The translations under genes and the position numbers were made by a program. From Chromohalobacter canadensis (lineage in GTDB: Bacteria; Pseudomonadota; Gammaproteobacteria; Pseudomonadales; Halomonadaceae): 64,000 nucleotides of DNA. Position 1 is the stretch's first letter; every line of letters begins with the position of its first letter. The stretch is taken from positions 1 through 64,000 of the forward strand of contig NZ_JAJQJH010000010.1 in NCBI RefSeq assembly GCF_029544075.1. The letters are read 5' to 3'. This document shows positions 47,414 through 55,933 of the stretch, piece after piece. The notes below the pieces were generated by a model. The model did not search any database. It was given only the letters and a program-made list of their open reading frames with translations, and was not told the DNA's origin.

Positions 47414-48640
47414 ATGTCTCGCTCAGCACAACACACTTCTCCCTTGCACGTACTCGTCGTCGGCGCGGGGATGGGCGGCCTGAGTGCCGCGCTTGCCTTT
47501 CAACGCCAGGGCCACCGGGTCACCGTCGTCGAGCGTGTCCAAGAAATACGCCCGATAGGCGCGGCCATTTCTCTGTGGCCCAACGGGGTCAAGGTCATGC
47601 ATCGTCTGGGACTCGGCGAGACCATCGAGCGATTAAGCGGCGAGATGACCCGCATGCGCTACCTCACCCACCATGGGCAGACCTTGACCGATTTCAGTCT
47701 TGCGCCACTGTTCGAGGATGTCGGGCAACGCGCCTGTCCCATCGCACGCACCGCCTTGCAGCAGAGCCTCTTCGATGCCGTGGGGGCCGAGCACATTCAG
47801 TTGGGGCGGCGTTGCCTCGACTATACCCAGGACGACGACGGCATCACGGCACATTTCGAAGATGGCGGTAGCCTCCACGGCGACTTGTTGGTAGTCGCCG
47901 ACGGCACGCACTCACGGCTGCGCAGCAAACTCACGGGGCACGCCGTGGAACGCCAGTACGTAGGTTACGTCAACTGGAACGTACGCGTACCCGCCGATGA
48001 TGATCTGGCCCCGCTGCATAATTGGGACCAGTACGTGGGCGACGCCAAGCGAGTTTCCTTGATGCCGATGGGTAGCGGCGGCAATGACCAGGGCGCGCCG
48101 GAATTCTACTGTTTCTTCGACGTGCCATTGCCCGCCGGCACGCCCAACGACTCCCAGCGTTACCGTGACGAACTGCGCGAACACTTCGCCGGCTGGGCCG
48201 AACCGGTACAAGCGCTGATCGAACGCTTCGATCCCGAGCACATGGCGCGCGTCGAAATTCACGATATTCCACCGCTCGATACGCTCACCGCGCCCCGCGT
48301 GGCGCTGCTCGGCGACGCCGCGCACGGCATGGCGCCGGACCTTGGCCAGGGCGGCTGCCAAGCCATGGAAGACGCCTGGGTGCTGGCCGAAGCCGTGCAG
48401 TACGCCCTCACTGAACACGCTGACACCTCGACGGCAATTGCCACGGCGATGACACACTACGATGCAGCACGTGTCGAGCGCGTCGGCGAGATCGTCTCAC
48501 GTGCCCGCAAACGCGCAGCGATGATTCATGGTTTGGAACCGGAGCAAACCCGCGCCTGGTACGACGAACTCGCCCACGAAGAGGGAGACGCCATCCTCGC
48601 AGGGCTCAAGAAGACCGTTGTCGGCGGGCCACTGGGGTAA
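47414..48640 (+). CDS. hpxO: FAD-dependent urate hydroxylase
   Basis: Flavin monooxygenase, 408 residues, hydroxylating urate to 5-hydroxyisourate. It parallels Klebsiella HpxO: VVGAGMGGLSAALAF, then IGAAISLWPNGVKVM, YVGYVNWNVRV, KRVSLMPMGS, FFDVPLPAGTP, RVALLGDAAHGMAPDLGQGG and the end GGPLG. It ends the purine route seen here; hydroxyisourate hydrolase and OHCU decarboxylase are not in the window. AAGGAG lies 6 bases before the ATG, 29 bases after the permease. Confidence 0.93.
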   Translation: MSRSAQHTSPLHVLVVGAGMGGLSAALAFQRQGHRVTVVERVQEIRPIGAAISLWPNGVKVMHRLGLGETIERLSGEMTRMRYLTHHGQTLTDFSLAPLFEDVGQRACPIARTALQQSLFDAVGAEHIQLGRRCLDYTQDDDGITAHFEDGGSLHGDLLVVADGTHSRLRSKLTGHAVERQYVGYVNWNVRVPADDDLAPLHNWDQYVGDAKRVSLMPMGSGGNDQGAPEFYCFFDVPLPAGTPNDSQRYRDELREHFAGWAEPVQALIERFDPEHMARVEIHDIPPLDTLTAPRVALLGDAAHGMAPDLGQGGCQAMEDAWVLAEAVQYALTEHADTSTAIATAMTHYDAARVERVGEIVSRARKRAAMIHGLEPEQTRAWYDELAHEEGDAILAGLKKTVVGGPLG

Positions 48641-48669
48641 ATCATTGGGACTGGCGTCTCCGCGAGCGA

Positions 48670-48686
48670 CGTAAGCATCTCTTAAG
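48670..48686 (+). promoter_or_regulatory. PmrA-like box upstream of the SDR-like gene
   Basis: CGTAAG-CATCT-CTTAAG: one perfect and one 5-of-6 copy of CTTAAG in 11-base register, 53 bases before the ATG at 48740. No good -10 is visible. Confidence 0.45.
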
Positions 48687-48739
48687 CGTTACCGTGCGAG
48701 CGTTGCGATTCTTTCATCTCCGCCATCGGCAGGTATCCC

Positions 48740-49345
48740 ATGGATTGGTCGGAACGTCGCATTCTCATCACAGGCGCTGATACACCTTTCGCGGAAACCC
48801 TCATCGATTGGTTGCTACCGCGCGGTGCCTTGTTATGGACGTTGGGCGAGAACCAGGCCGCACTCGAGCGACAGGTGCGCGGCATGCCGACGCGCGTCCA
48901 GCCCATGGCGGCCACATGTCAGACACAACAAGCATGCTGCCGTGAGACCGTCGCGCGCGGCAGCATCGAGATGCTGATTCATGTGCGATCGACCGACACG
49001 AATGACGCTATGAGCGTCGAGGGTGCACTGCATGTCGATATCGGCCTCGTCACGGCAAACGAAAGTCGGTCACGACGCCAATGTGTCTCGCGGGTGCGGG
49101 AATCGTCGCGGCCAGACAGGCTCGTACTTAGCGTCGACCCCGCCCCGAAGCGCGCCCGCTATTCGCACCTAGCGCCCGAGGACATTCCTCATGTCCATCA
49201 CTTGACGGCGCTACACCACGCCGCACGGCGCGTGATACAGGCCATCGAGCGACACAATCATCCTTCCCTTGCAGCTCAATGGCGAGGCCACATTCATTCC
49301 TATCAGCGTCGGCGTGCGGCGGCCGATGGTTTCACCCCGCCTTAA
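48740..49345 (+). CDS. Degenerate SDR-like protein, unknown function
   Basis: 201 residues. The start RILITGADTPFAETLIDWLL is shaped like the first beta-alpha unit of a short-chain dehydrogenase, but the GxxxGxG is lost (TGADTPFA) and no YxxxK follows. The middle is cysteine- and arginine-rich and the C-terminus is basic (QRRRAAADG). It is either a diverged protein or a decaying gene. It precedes pmrA by 56 bases and has its own PmrA-like box. Confidence 0.5.
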   Translation: MDWSERRILITGADTPFAETLIDWLLPRGALLWTLGENQAALERQVRGMPTRVQPMAATCQTQQACCRETVARGSIEMLIHVRSTDTNDAMSVEGALHVDIGLVTANESRSRRQCVSRVRESSRPDRLVLSVDPAPKRARYSHLAPEDIPHVHHLTALHHAARRVIQAIERHNHPSLAAQWRGHIHSYQRRRAAADGFTPP

Positions 49346-49357
49346 GAAACACTTAAG
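49341..49357 (+). promoter_or_regulatory. PmrA box upstream of pmrAB
   Basis: CTTAAG-AAACA-CTTAAG, two perfect half-sites in 11-base register, 44 bases before the pmrA start. This is the PmrA/BasR consensus and indicates autoregulation. A weak -10 (CATGCT) begins 11 bases after the second half-site. Confidence 0.75.
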
Positions 49358-49401
49358 CTTTACCCATCATGCTACGCTGGCGCCAACACTGAGGAGGCCC
49401 C

Positions 49402-50067
49402 ATGCGTATACTCTTGGTCGAAGACGATCCCCTTCTGGGCGATGGCATCAAGACCGCGCTCACCCGCGACGCCTATACCGTGGACTGGTTCACTGAAGGG
49501 CATCATGCCATCGAGGCGACACACAACGAGTCCTTCAGTGCCATGATTCTCGATCTGGGCCTCCCCGACATGGACGGCATGGTAGTACTCAAACGCCTCC
49601 GCGAGGCCTCCTCCTCACTGCCAATACTCATCCTCACCGCACGCGACGCCGTCGAAGAACGCATTCGTGGACTCGATGCCGGCGCTGACGATTATGTACT
49701 CAAGCCCTTCAATCTACAGGAATTGCTGGCGCGCCTGCGCGTCATCACGCGGCGCGCCGAGGGCCGCGCGTCACGCACCCTGACACTCGGCGCCTTGAGC
49801 ATCGACGAAGCCAGTCACAGCGTCAGTTGGCAAGGACAGGCCATCGCGCTGGGGCGCCGCGAATACGCCCTATTGCTCGAACTGGCACGCCACCCCGACA
49901 AGGTGCTCTCGCGCCCCCGGCTGGAAAGCCTGCTCTACGGCTGGGGAGAGGAAGTCGCCTCGAATGCAGTGGAGGTCCACGTTCATCATCTGCGCAAGAA
50001 GTTCGGTAAGTCGCTCATCATGACCGTCCGTGGTATCGGTTATCGCCTGGATCGTCGCGCAGTATGA
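49402..50067 (+). CDS. pmrA: PmrA/BasR/QseB-type response regulator
   Basis: 221 residues. The receiver has Asp51 (MILDLGLPDMDG), acid pair VEDDPLL and lysine in DDYVLKPF. The OmpR-type winged helix follows (GRREYALLLELARHPDKVLSRPRLE, then VHVHHLRKKFG and VRGIGYRLD). QseB and PmrA are close relatives; the CTTAAG boxes and neighbouring eptA support PmrA. It overlaps pmrB by ATGA. Confidence 0.85.
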   Translation: MRILLVEDDPLLGDGIKTALTRDAYTVDWFTEGHHAIEATHNESFSAMILDLGLPDMDGMVVLKRLREASSSLPILILTARDAVEERIRGLDAGADDYVLKPFNLQELLARLRVITRRAEGRASRTLTLGALSIDEASHSVSWQGQAIALGRREYALLLELARHPDKVLSRPRLESLLYGWGEEVASNAVEVHVHHLRKKFGKSLIMTVRGIGYRLDRRAV

Positions 50068-51464
50068 CGTCCATTCGCTATTACCTACTCCGTACGCTGA
50101 CGCTAGTACTCGTCGTGTCCGGTGGCGTGGCGGTGCTCGCCTCGTATTTGATCACCGATCACGAGCTGGAAGAAGTGCTCGACACCCAGCTCAGCCTCCA
50201 CAGCCGCATTGTCGCCGGCCAACTACCGGAGAACGCCAGCGATGTCGCGTTCAAGCGGCTGGCCAACCGGCTCAGTATCCCCGATTATCCGGCACGCCTC
50301 TATCACGATGGCCAGCCCGTCGCGCTTGGAGCTGATGACACCACCCCGGCCAAGCTGTATCACGAGGAAGAACGCAAACTCGCGCTGGGTTTATGGAAGC
50401 CCGACAAGACACCACGTCTCCTCCAGGGAAAGTGGGTACAAGAGGCGCCTTTTCCCGCCCCCGACGAAGAAGGTTTCCGCTGGGTCGACTACGATGGCCA
50501 TCGCTGGCGCGTCTTCAGCATGTTCGACGATAGCCATGACCTGTGGATCAGCATGGGCCAACGCAGTAATTTCCAGCGCGAGATCGTGGCGCGTATCACC
50601 TGGAACAACCTACTTCCAATGCTGGTCCTATTGCCGCTCATGCTGTGGCTGATGAACCGCATCATCCGCCGTGGCTTGATCCCTATTCGGCGTCTTTCGG
50701 ACCAGGTACAAGGGCGACATGCCAGTGATCTTCGGCACATCGAACTCGACGTTCCTCGCGAACTCGAGGGACTGCATCACTCGCTGAACGACTTCATCGA
50801 CCGGCTGGGTGAAACCCTGGAACGCGAACGCCGGTTCACTGCGGACGCCGCGCATGAGCTGCGCACCCCGCTGGCCGCGTTGCGCATCCACCTGGACAAC
50901 GTCAAGGCCGGGGAAACCGCATCGCTGCAAAAGGCCTATACCGGCGTCGAACGTTTGCAACGTGTCGTCGAACAACTGCTGGTGCTGGCGCGGCTGGATC
51001 GCACACCGGACAGCCACACCGCGCCGATCGACCTCTACTCCATCGTCATCGACCTCATGGCCGACCTGTGGCCCCTCGCTCATGAGCGCCAGCAACAACT
51101 GACGCTCGAAGGGCTCAAACAGCTGCACGTTCATGCCGATGAAACTGAAGTCGGCATCCTGTTCCGCAATTTGCTCGATAACGCCCTGCGCTATACGCCG
51201 GAAGGCGGCCATGTCGAGGTGGAACTGAGCGAAACCTCGGGCGTCGCCCAGTTGTGCGTGCGCGACAGCGGCCCCGGCATCCCCGATGAACTGCTCGAGA
51301 AGGTGACCGAGCGTTTCCGTCGCGCCTCCGACCAACGCACCACCGGTAGCGGCCTGGGACTTTCCATCGTCGTCGAACTGGCTCAGCGTCAGCAGGCAAC
51401 GCTTCACTTGCGCAACCGCCCTGAACACGGCCTGGAAGCCACTATCGTCTGGAGAACACCATGA
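50064..51464 (+). CDS. pmrB: PmrB/QseC-type sensor histidine kinase
   Basis: 466 residues: membrane helices at about 8-30 and 183-200 enclose a roughly 150-residue periplasmic sensor domain. Then come a HAMP segment, the H-box DAAHELRTPLAAL with His264, N-box NLLDNALRYTPEGG and G-box GSGLGLSIV. The periplasmic part has several acidic clusters, but I cannot call a metal-binding ExxE site with confidence. In known systems PmrB senses Fe3+, Al3+, low pH or cationic peptides. Confidence 0.84.
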   Translation: MTSIRYYLLRTLTLVLVVSGGVAVLASYLITDHELEEVLDTQLSLHSRIVAGQLPENASDVAFKRLANRLSIPDYPARLYHDGQPVALGADDTTPAKLYHEEERKLALGLWKPDKTPRLLQGKWVQEAPFPAPDEEGFRWVDYDGHRWRVFSMFDDSHDLWISMGQRSNFQREIVARITWNNLLPMLVLLPLMLWLMNRIIRRGLIPIRRLSDQVQGRHASDLRHIELDVPRELEGLHHSLNDFIDRLGETLERERRFTADAAHELRTPLAALRIHLDNVKAGETASLQKAYTGVERLQRVVEQLLVLARLDRTPDSHTAPIDLYSIVIDLMADLWPLAHERQQQLTLEGLKQLHVHADETEVGILFRNLLDNALRYTPEGGHVEVELSETSGVAQLCVRDSGPGIPDELLEKVTERFRRASDQRTTGSGLGLSIVVELAQRQQATLHLRNRPEHGLEATIVWRTP

Positions 51465-51469
51465 ACTGC

Positions 51470-51494
51470 AAAAGGCTCGTCAAGGCGAGCCTTT
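51470..51494 (+). terminator. Intrinsic terminator after pmrB
   Basis: AAAGGCTCG/CGAGCCTTT stem, 6-base loop, followed by CTCGCC; few T residues beyond the stem. Confidence 0.65.
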
Positions 51495-51639
51495 CTCGCC
51501 TACGGCATTCCTCTATCATGCCCTTGCCTTGAGCACTCAGATTGCTTACCCAGGATTAATAACAGAAAGTCAGACACACGCCCCTAGCTTGTTACATGTC
51601 TCTTTGCCCTCAGCAGTGTTTTTCTTTTCACCGGTATCA

Positions 51640-51656
51640 CTTAAGAAAAGCGTCAG
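51640..51656 (+). promoter_or_regulatory. Weak PmrA-like box upstream of the b561 remnant
   Basis: CTTAAG-AAAAG-CGTCAG (6 of 6 and 4 of 6), followed at the expected distance by TAACAT (51667-51672) as a possible -10. The remainder of the 287-base gap after pmrB shows only AT-rich sequence. Confidence 0.35.
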
Positions 51657-51751
51657 AATATCTTCCTAACATGTAGCCTCCAATAGCTGCTTTTCAAGCA
51701 ATAGACCGACCCTATTGGGTTTTGTCTTCATGCCAAGAATGGAGAAGCCTG

Positions 51752-52300
51752 ATGACGCACAAAGAAAAACATCCGCAAAAGTTAAAGATCTGGGACCCAA
51801 TAGTAAGGATACTACACTGGACATTGGTTCTAGCATTCATGACAGCCTGGCTGAGCTCTGGCCAATGGCAGACACTACATGAATGGGCAGGGTATACAGT
51901 AGGCGTAGTAGTAATATTACGAATCATATGGGAATCATAGGGACTCGACACGCACGGTTCATCAACTTCACTTACTCACCAAAAGAAATACTTCAACATT
52001 TACGAAACATGCGACATGGGCATGAACGACATTATGACGGCCACAATCCCGCCGGCAGCGCCATGGTCTTTTTACTATTAGGAGGACTTGGACTGCAAGC
52101 AATATTGGCTGGCTTCTAACAACGCACACCTTTCATGAAAACGCACTGATAGAACTGTACACCCAATATTAGGAAGCGCCCTTCTTATTGCAGCAATACT
52201 ACATGTTATTGGTGTGATAATTTCAAGCAAGTTAACAAAACAAAAATCTTTCCAAGGCGATGCTTACTGGTCAAAAAACAAAAAAACGCCAAGAATAATT
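51752..52300 (+). pseudogene. Cytochrome b561 family gene, frameshifted
   Basis: The first frame reads IWDPIVRILHWTLVLAFMTA and HEWAGYTVGVVVILRIIW, then stops. One G appears missing after TGGG near 51936, and the next frame continues GTRHARFINFTYSPKEIL to LLLGGLGLQAILAGF. A second lesion between 52119 and 52157 returns to the first frame for the C-terminal helix LLIAAILHVIGVIISSKL. Together these give a di-heme membrane cytochrome b561 with two breaks and no natural stop. The start has GGAG upstream. Sequencing error is an alternative for one break but hardly for both. Confidence 0.75.
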
Positions 52301-52328
52301 GAAATAGCCGCCTCAAGGCGGCTATTTC
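52301..52328. terminator. Hairpin between the b561 remnant and the small eptA-linked gene
   Basis: GAAATAGCCGCC-TCAA-GGCGGCTATTTC, 12-bp perfect stem. It probably terminates the eptA-side transcript and anything reading from pmrAB/b561. Confidence 0.65.
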
Positions 52329-52331
52329 AAC

Positions 52332-52567
52332 TCACGCCCCTCCGCCGACCTTCGCAAGAACATACCTGACGATCTTATAAAAGCCAAGCACCAGTGCAAA
52401 AGGCACAACAAGCGTCCCAAGCAAAATGCATAAAGTAAAATACAGGCCTCGAAAAAGAAACATCTAAAGAGAGCCTCACCAGCTATGCTACGGACGGCCC
52501 TGGCTAAGTTTCTTATAATCCGAAAAGGCCTTGCTAACACGTCATACTGAAACCTATAAACCATCAT
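52332..52567 (-). pseudogene. Small membrane protein downstream of eptA, probably frameshifted
   Basis: One frame starts MMVYRFQYDVLARPFRIIRN with GGGGAG upstream and continues to SIAGEALFR. The adjacent frame then reads MFLFRGLYFTLCILLGTLVV, PFALVLGFYKIVRYVLAKVG and ends GGA-stop, a convincing membrane helix with natural end. Joining them needs one inserted base near 52463. Alternatively the 43-residue second part is a stand-alone peptide (52332-52463). Family not recognised. Confidence 0.4.
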
Positions 52568-52608
52568 ACACTCCCCAGCTCGGTGCCGCTGCATGCAAGC
52601 CTATAAAG

Positions 52609-54261
52609 TCATGTGCGACACGTTGTCGTTATGTCTTGCTCGGGCTTATATACCGATGTCGTTACTTGCATCAATCCCAAAATGCTTGAAAACAAATTGG
52701 CATGACTATACTCACCCTCTACACTTTTTTCTAAACAACCAACATTTAGCCCCGTGGAACTAAGAAACTGCTTACTCAACCACCACGTCATGGGCACATG
52801 CGTTTGTTCTTTCGGTGCAATCGAATAAGGCAATCCATGTAAATAAACACCATTTTCACCTAACGACTCACCATGATCGGCCACATACAACATGGCAACC
52901 GAATATTGAGACTGAGACTTTAAGGCGGCAATCAGACTATCTAAGACACTATCGGTGTAAAGAACGCCATTGTCATATGCATTTACTATCTCATTTTTTT
53001 GGCACTTGTTTAAATCAGCAGTTTCACATACCGGGGCAAATCTGCCAAAAGGCTCAGGATAACGCTGGTAATAACTAGGGCCATGATTGCCTAATTGGTG
53101 CAACACAACGACCTTATCATCGTTAGAATACGAATTTTTCTTCAGCTCATCTTTTAAACGCTCTACAAGAGCCTCATCATAGCAGCGGCCCGATGCACAA
53201 AGATCAGGAAAACTCTGCAGAGACAATGTTTCGTTTTTAACGCCTTCACATACTCCTTTACATCCCGATTGATTATCAAACCATTCGACATCAATACCGG
53301 CATGCTTTAACACATCAAGAAGTGACTCATGACTTTTAATATAGCGCTCGGCATAGTCATCGTGACCAAGCGGAGAGAACATGCAAGGCAAAGAAACTGC
53401 CGTACTTGTGCCACAAGATGTCACATGAGGAAAATTGATCACGTTGCGATCATTCAACTTCGGTGTCGTCTGCCTCTCATAGCCATTGAGCCCCCAATTG
53501 GCAGCCCGCATCGTCTCACCGACCACAATGACGAGCAGCTTAGGCTTGCTATTACCATTCGATGCCGCGGCTGCCAGTTTCGCATCGCTCTCAAGCGGAA
53601 TTTTCTTATCAGGCAGAGGAGCTTGTGCAGGAGCTAAAGCTTGAACAGCAGAGACTATCGCGTTACCCGGAGTGACCAAGAAACGCAGCTCATGATGCGT
53701 CCTCATCAAAGCCGACACGCTTTGAAATGTCAGTAAAATGAAGCCGCTCAATACCAGGGTGCTTGCTAGCACCACCACTGCGCGTCTCAAAACAGACCTC
53801 AAAAGGCTCTCTCTTTTTATACGCACCCAGATAACAAACAGTGAAGGAATAGCGGCATAAACAATCATGTATCCAAGGAACCCCCAAGTAAACAGCTCAC
53901 CAGCTTCGTTGGTATCCGTCTGCAGAACGTTGTTCACCATATCGGTATTGAAGTATACGCCATAACGGCTTGTATAAAAGTTAACGGCCGCTGCCAAGCA
54001 TATTATGGCAACAAGAAAAGGTTTCGCCAGCCAACGATTCACTAAAAAGACAAATACAAAAAACTGCAGAAAAGTAAGAACAACCCCATACTCGAGCAAA
54101 AGCAACCAGTCCATTATTCCTGCTGGAGAGATATAATCAAAAACCTCACCCCAAAAAGTCGTATTATAAAACAATGTAACACCAAGGCTCACCAAAAAGG
54201 TCAGGAAGTCCGTCGTCAAAACCGGACGCAGGAAGCTCAGCCTTGAAAATAAATTATACAT
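52609..54261 (-). CDS. eptA: Lipid A phosphoethanolamine transferase
   Basis: 550 residues: five N-terminal membrane helices (to about 180), then a periplasmic sulfatase-fold domain. VVGETMRAANWGLNGY gives a zinc glutamate (Glu249), SCGTSTAVSLPCMFS the nucleophilic threonine (about 285), and YVADHGESLGENGVYLHG the remaining metal ligands. Paired cysteines (GCKGVC, CASGRC, CETADLNKC) match EptA disulfides. It adds phosphoethanolamine to lipid A phosphates, lowering binding of cationic peptides such as polymyxin. GAGG lies 6 bases before the ATG, and the PAP2 gene ends 13 bases upstream. AT-rich compared with the window. Confidence 0.94.
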   Translation of the reverse strand: MYNLFSRLSFLRPVLTTDFLTFLVSLGVTLFYNTTFWGEVFDYISPAGIMDWLLLLEYGVVLTFLQFFVFVFLVNRWLAKPFLVAIICLAAAVNFYTSRYGVYFNTDMVNNVLQTDTNEAGELFTWGFLGYMIVYAAIPSLFVIWVRIKRESLLRSVLRRAVVVLASTLVLSGFILLTFQSVSALMRTHHELRFLVTPGNAIVSAVQALAPAQAPLPDKKIPLESDAKLAAAASNGNSKPKLLVIVVGETMRAANWGLNGYERQTTPKLNDRNVINFPHVTSCGTSTAVSLPCMFSPLGHDDYAERYIKSHESLLDVLKHAGIDVEWFDNQSGCKGVCEGVKNETLSLQSFPDLCASGRCYDEALVERLKDELKKNSYSNDDKVVVLHQLGNHGPSYYQRYPEPFGRFAPVCETADLNKCQKNEIVNAYDNGVLYTDSVLDSLIAALKSQSQYSVAMLYVADHGESLGENGVYLHGLPYSIAPKEQTHVPMTWWLSKQFLSSTGLNVGCLEKSVEGEYSHANLFSSILGLMQVTTSVYKPEQDITTTCRT

Positions 54262-54274
54262 AAACGACCTCACC

Positions 54275-55021
54275 TCAAGAATTAACAAGATCACCAACAG
54301 CGACTTTTCGATTTTTAATTAAACCAAAAAACAGATACGCCAATATTCGGGAAACACTAAAACTAATCATCAATGTCCACAAATCATGCGACAAAAAATG
54401 AGCCCCACGAACTTGCTGATCAATACCAAAAAGAAGGCCCATAGACATAGCACCCCCTGCACCTAAACGTCTCCACTTAGAAGAGACAAAGAGGTAGTCG
54501 AAAAAGAAGTACAAGGCAATCCAGGCATAACCCGCACTAGCATGCCCGGCAGGAAAGCATGCAATATCTGGAAACTTAGAAGGCCACTCTTGGAAAAAAC
54601 CAACGTAAGGAATATTCCCTCCGTAGCGTACTAAATCCCAAGGACATGCCACATTAATGCTGTTCTTTATAGAAGAAACTATTAATGCGGAAAGTGCCAC
54701 TGATACAAAGAGATACACCAAAGGACGACGCAGACTTTTCATTGCCCCTACAAAGAAGCTTGTAACAATTGACACCAAAACCACCACACCTAAAGATATA
54801 CTAAAGCGTCTCCCTATATCATGCAGAACATACTTAGTCAGCCAGAAATCCGATAACGCCCAATCACCTCCCTCCATCGTGTAAACGGTATCAGCAATCC
54901 TGAAATCTAATCCAAAATAAGCTATTCCAATAATTAACAGGATGAATAAAACCCACATCTTCAACAAGGGCACCCAAGGTGATTCACTGTATTTTAAAAA
55001 AGTTCTGGGGAGCATGTGCAC
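54275..55021 (-). CDS. PAP2-family membrane phosphatase of the eptA operon
   Basis: 248 residues, about six helices. PAP2 motifs are IKNSINVACPWDL (modified motif 1), CFPAGHASAGYA (motif 2) and RGAHFLSHD (motif 3). This PWDLVRYGG...PAGH form is common in proteins encoded beside eptA and is related to LpxE/LpxT-type lipid A phosphate enzymes. It is the first gene of the minus-strand unit controlled from the divergent PmrA box. Removal of a lipid A phosphate or recycling of a lipid diphosphate are the likeliest roles. Confidence 0.82.
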   Translation of the reverse strand: MHMLPRTFLKYSESPWVPLLKMWVLFILLIIGIAYFGLDFRIADTVYTMEGGDWALSDFWLTKYVLHDIGRRFSISLGVVVLVSIVTSFFVGAMKSLRRPLVYLFVSVALSALIVSSIKNSINVACPWDLVRYGGNIPYVGFFQEWPSKFPDIACFPAGHASAGYAWIALYFFFDYLFVSSKWRRLGAGGAMSMGLLFGIDQQVRGAHFLSHDLWTLMISFSVSRILAYLFFGLIKNRKVAVGDLVNS

Positions 55022-55109
55022 ATCAACTTTATATATAACAAGGATACTTCATGATGTCACCCCACTTCTTAACTCATGCTTACGCGCAACAAATAAATTC
55101 ATCAAAAGA

Positions 55110-55142
55110 CTTAAGAATACCTTAAGAAAAAATATTTATAAT
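55110..55142 (+). promoter_or_regulatory. PmrA box and -10 element in the divergent promoter
   Basis: CTTAAG-AATAC-CTTAAG (55110-55126), two perfect half-sites in 11-base register, followed after 10 bases by a perfect TATAAT (55137-55142). The box covers the -35 position, as in PmrA-activated promoters. It drives the GT2-LAB_N-GT83 unit (+) and, being palindrome-like and central, may also serve PAP2-eptA (-). Confidence 0.8.
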
Positions 55143-55174
55143 CAAGACAAAGCCACTACTTTATATATGCAATC

Positions 55175-55933
55175 ATGCGACCAAAAACACTATCAGTCAT
55201 CATTCCTGCAAAAGATGAAGTTGAAAACTTACCAACGTTGCTTGATGAAATTGATCAGGCACTTGTTTCAATTGAACACGAAATCATCGTTATCGATGAT
55301 GGCTCTATAGATGACACCCAAAATTGGCTTGCAAATGAAGCCAGGAAAAATCCACGGCTACGCGCATACCGCCACCACAAAAGCTCCGGACAAAGCACGT
55401 CTATCTGGCAAGCGGCAAGGCTAGCGGAAGGGGATTGGTTGGCGACTATCGATGCCGATGGACAAAACGACCCGGCAGACATACCTATCCTTTATCAATA
55501 TGCGAGCACTAACACAGTCACGATAATTGCTGGGCACCGCAATAAAAGACGTGATATTTGGCATAAGAGGTTTTCTTCAAAAATCGCCAACCGTATCAGG
55601 AGCAAACTACTGAATGATTCAACACCCGACACCGGGTGTGGCCTTAAATTAATAAACAAAAATGCGTTTCTTAAACTGCCATACTTTAACCATATGCACC
55701 GCTTTATACCTGCGCTTATTCAAGCGCAGGGAGGGACCTGTATTTCTATGAATGTAAACCACCGAGAACGTCAAAACGGACACTCACACTATGGTTTACA
55801 TGACAGACTTTGGGTAGGAATTATAGATATTCTAGGTGTCATGTGGTTGCGCCGCCGATCACGACTACCGGCAAATTTAATGTCGCTGGTAGATTCATAC
55901 CCTACTGACAACGACTCCGATAAACATGTTTAA
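55175..55933 (+). CDS. GT2 glycosyltransferase (dolichyl/undecaprenyl-phosphate type)
   Basis: 252 residues, GT-A fold: LSVIIPAKDEVENLPTLLDE, then EIIVIDDGSIDDT and TIDADGQNDPADIP (DxD-like metal site), followed by TGCGLKLINKNAF. No C-terminal membrane pair as in ArnC, so it resembles the soluble DPM1/FlmF class that makes undecaprenyl-phosphate sugar. First gene after the PmrA promoter. It overlaps the next gene by 8 bases. The sugar cannot be read from sequence. Confidence 0.83.
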   Translation: MRPKTLSVIIPAKDEVENLPTLLDEIDQALVSIEHEIIVIDDGSIDDTQNWLANEARKNPRLRAYRHHKSSGQSTSIWQAARLAEGDWLATIDADGQNDPADIPILYQYASTNTVTIIAGHRNKRRDIWHKRFSSKIANRIRSKLLNDSTPDTGCGLKLINKNAFLKLPYFNHMHRFIPALIQAQGGTCISMNVNHRERQNGHSHYGLHDRLWVGIIDILGVMWLRRRSRLPANLMSLVDSYPTDNDSDKHV

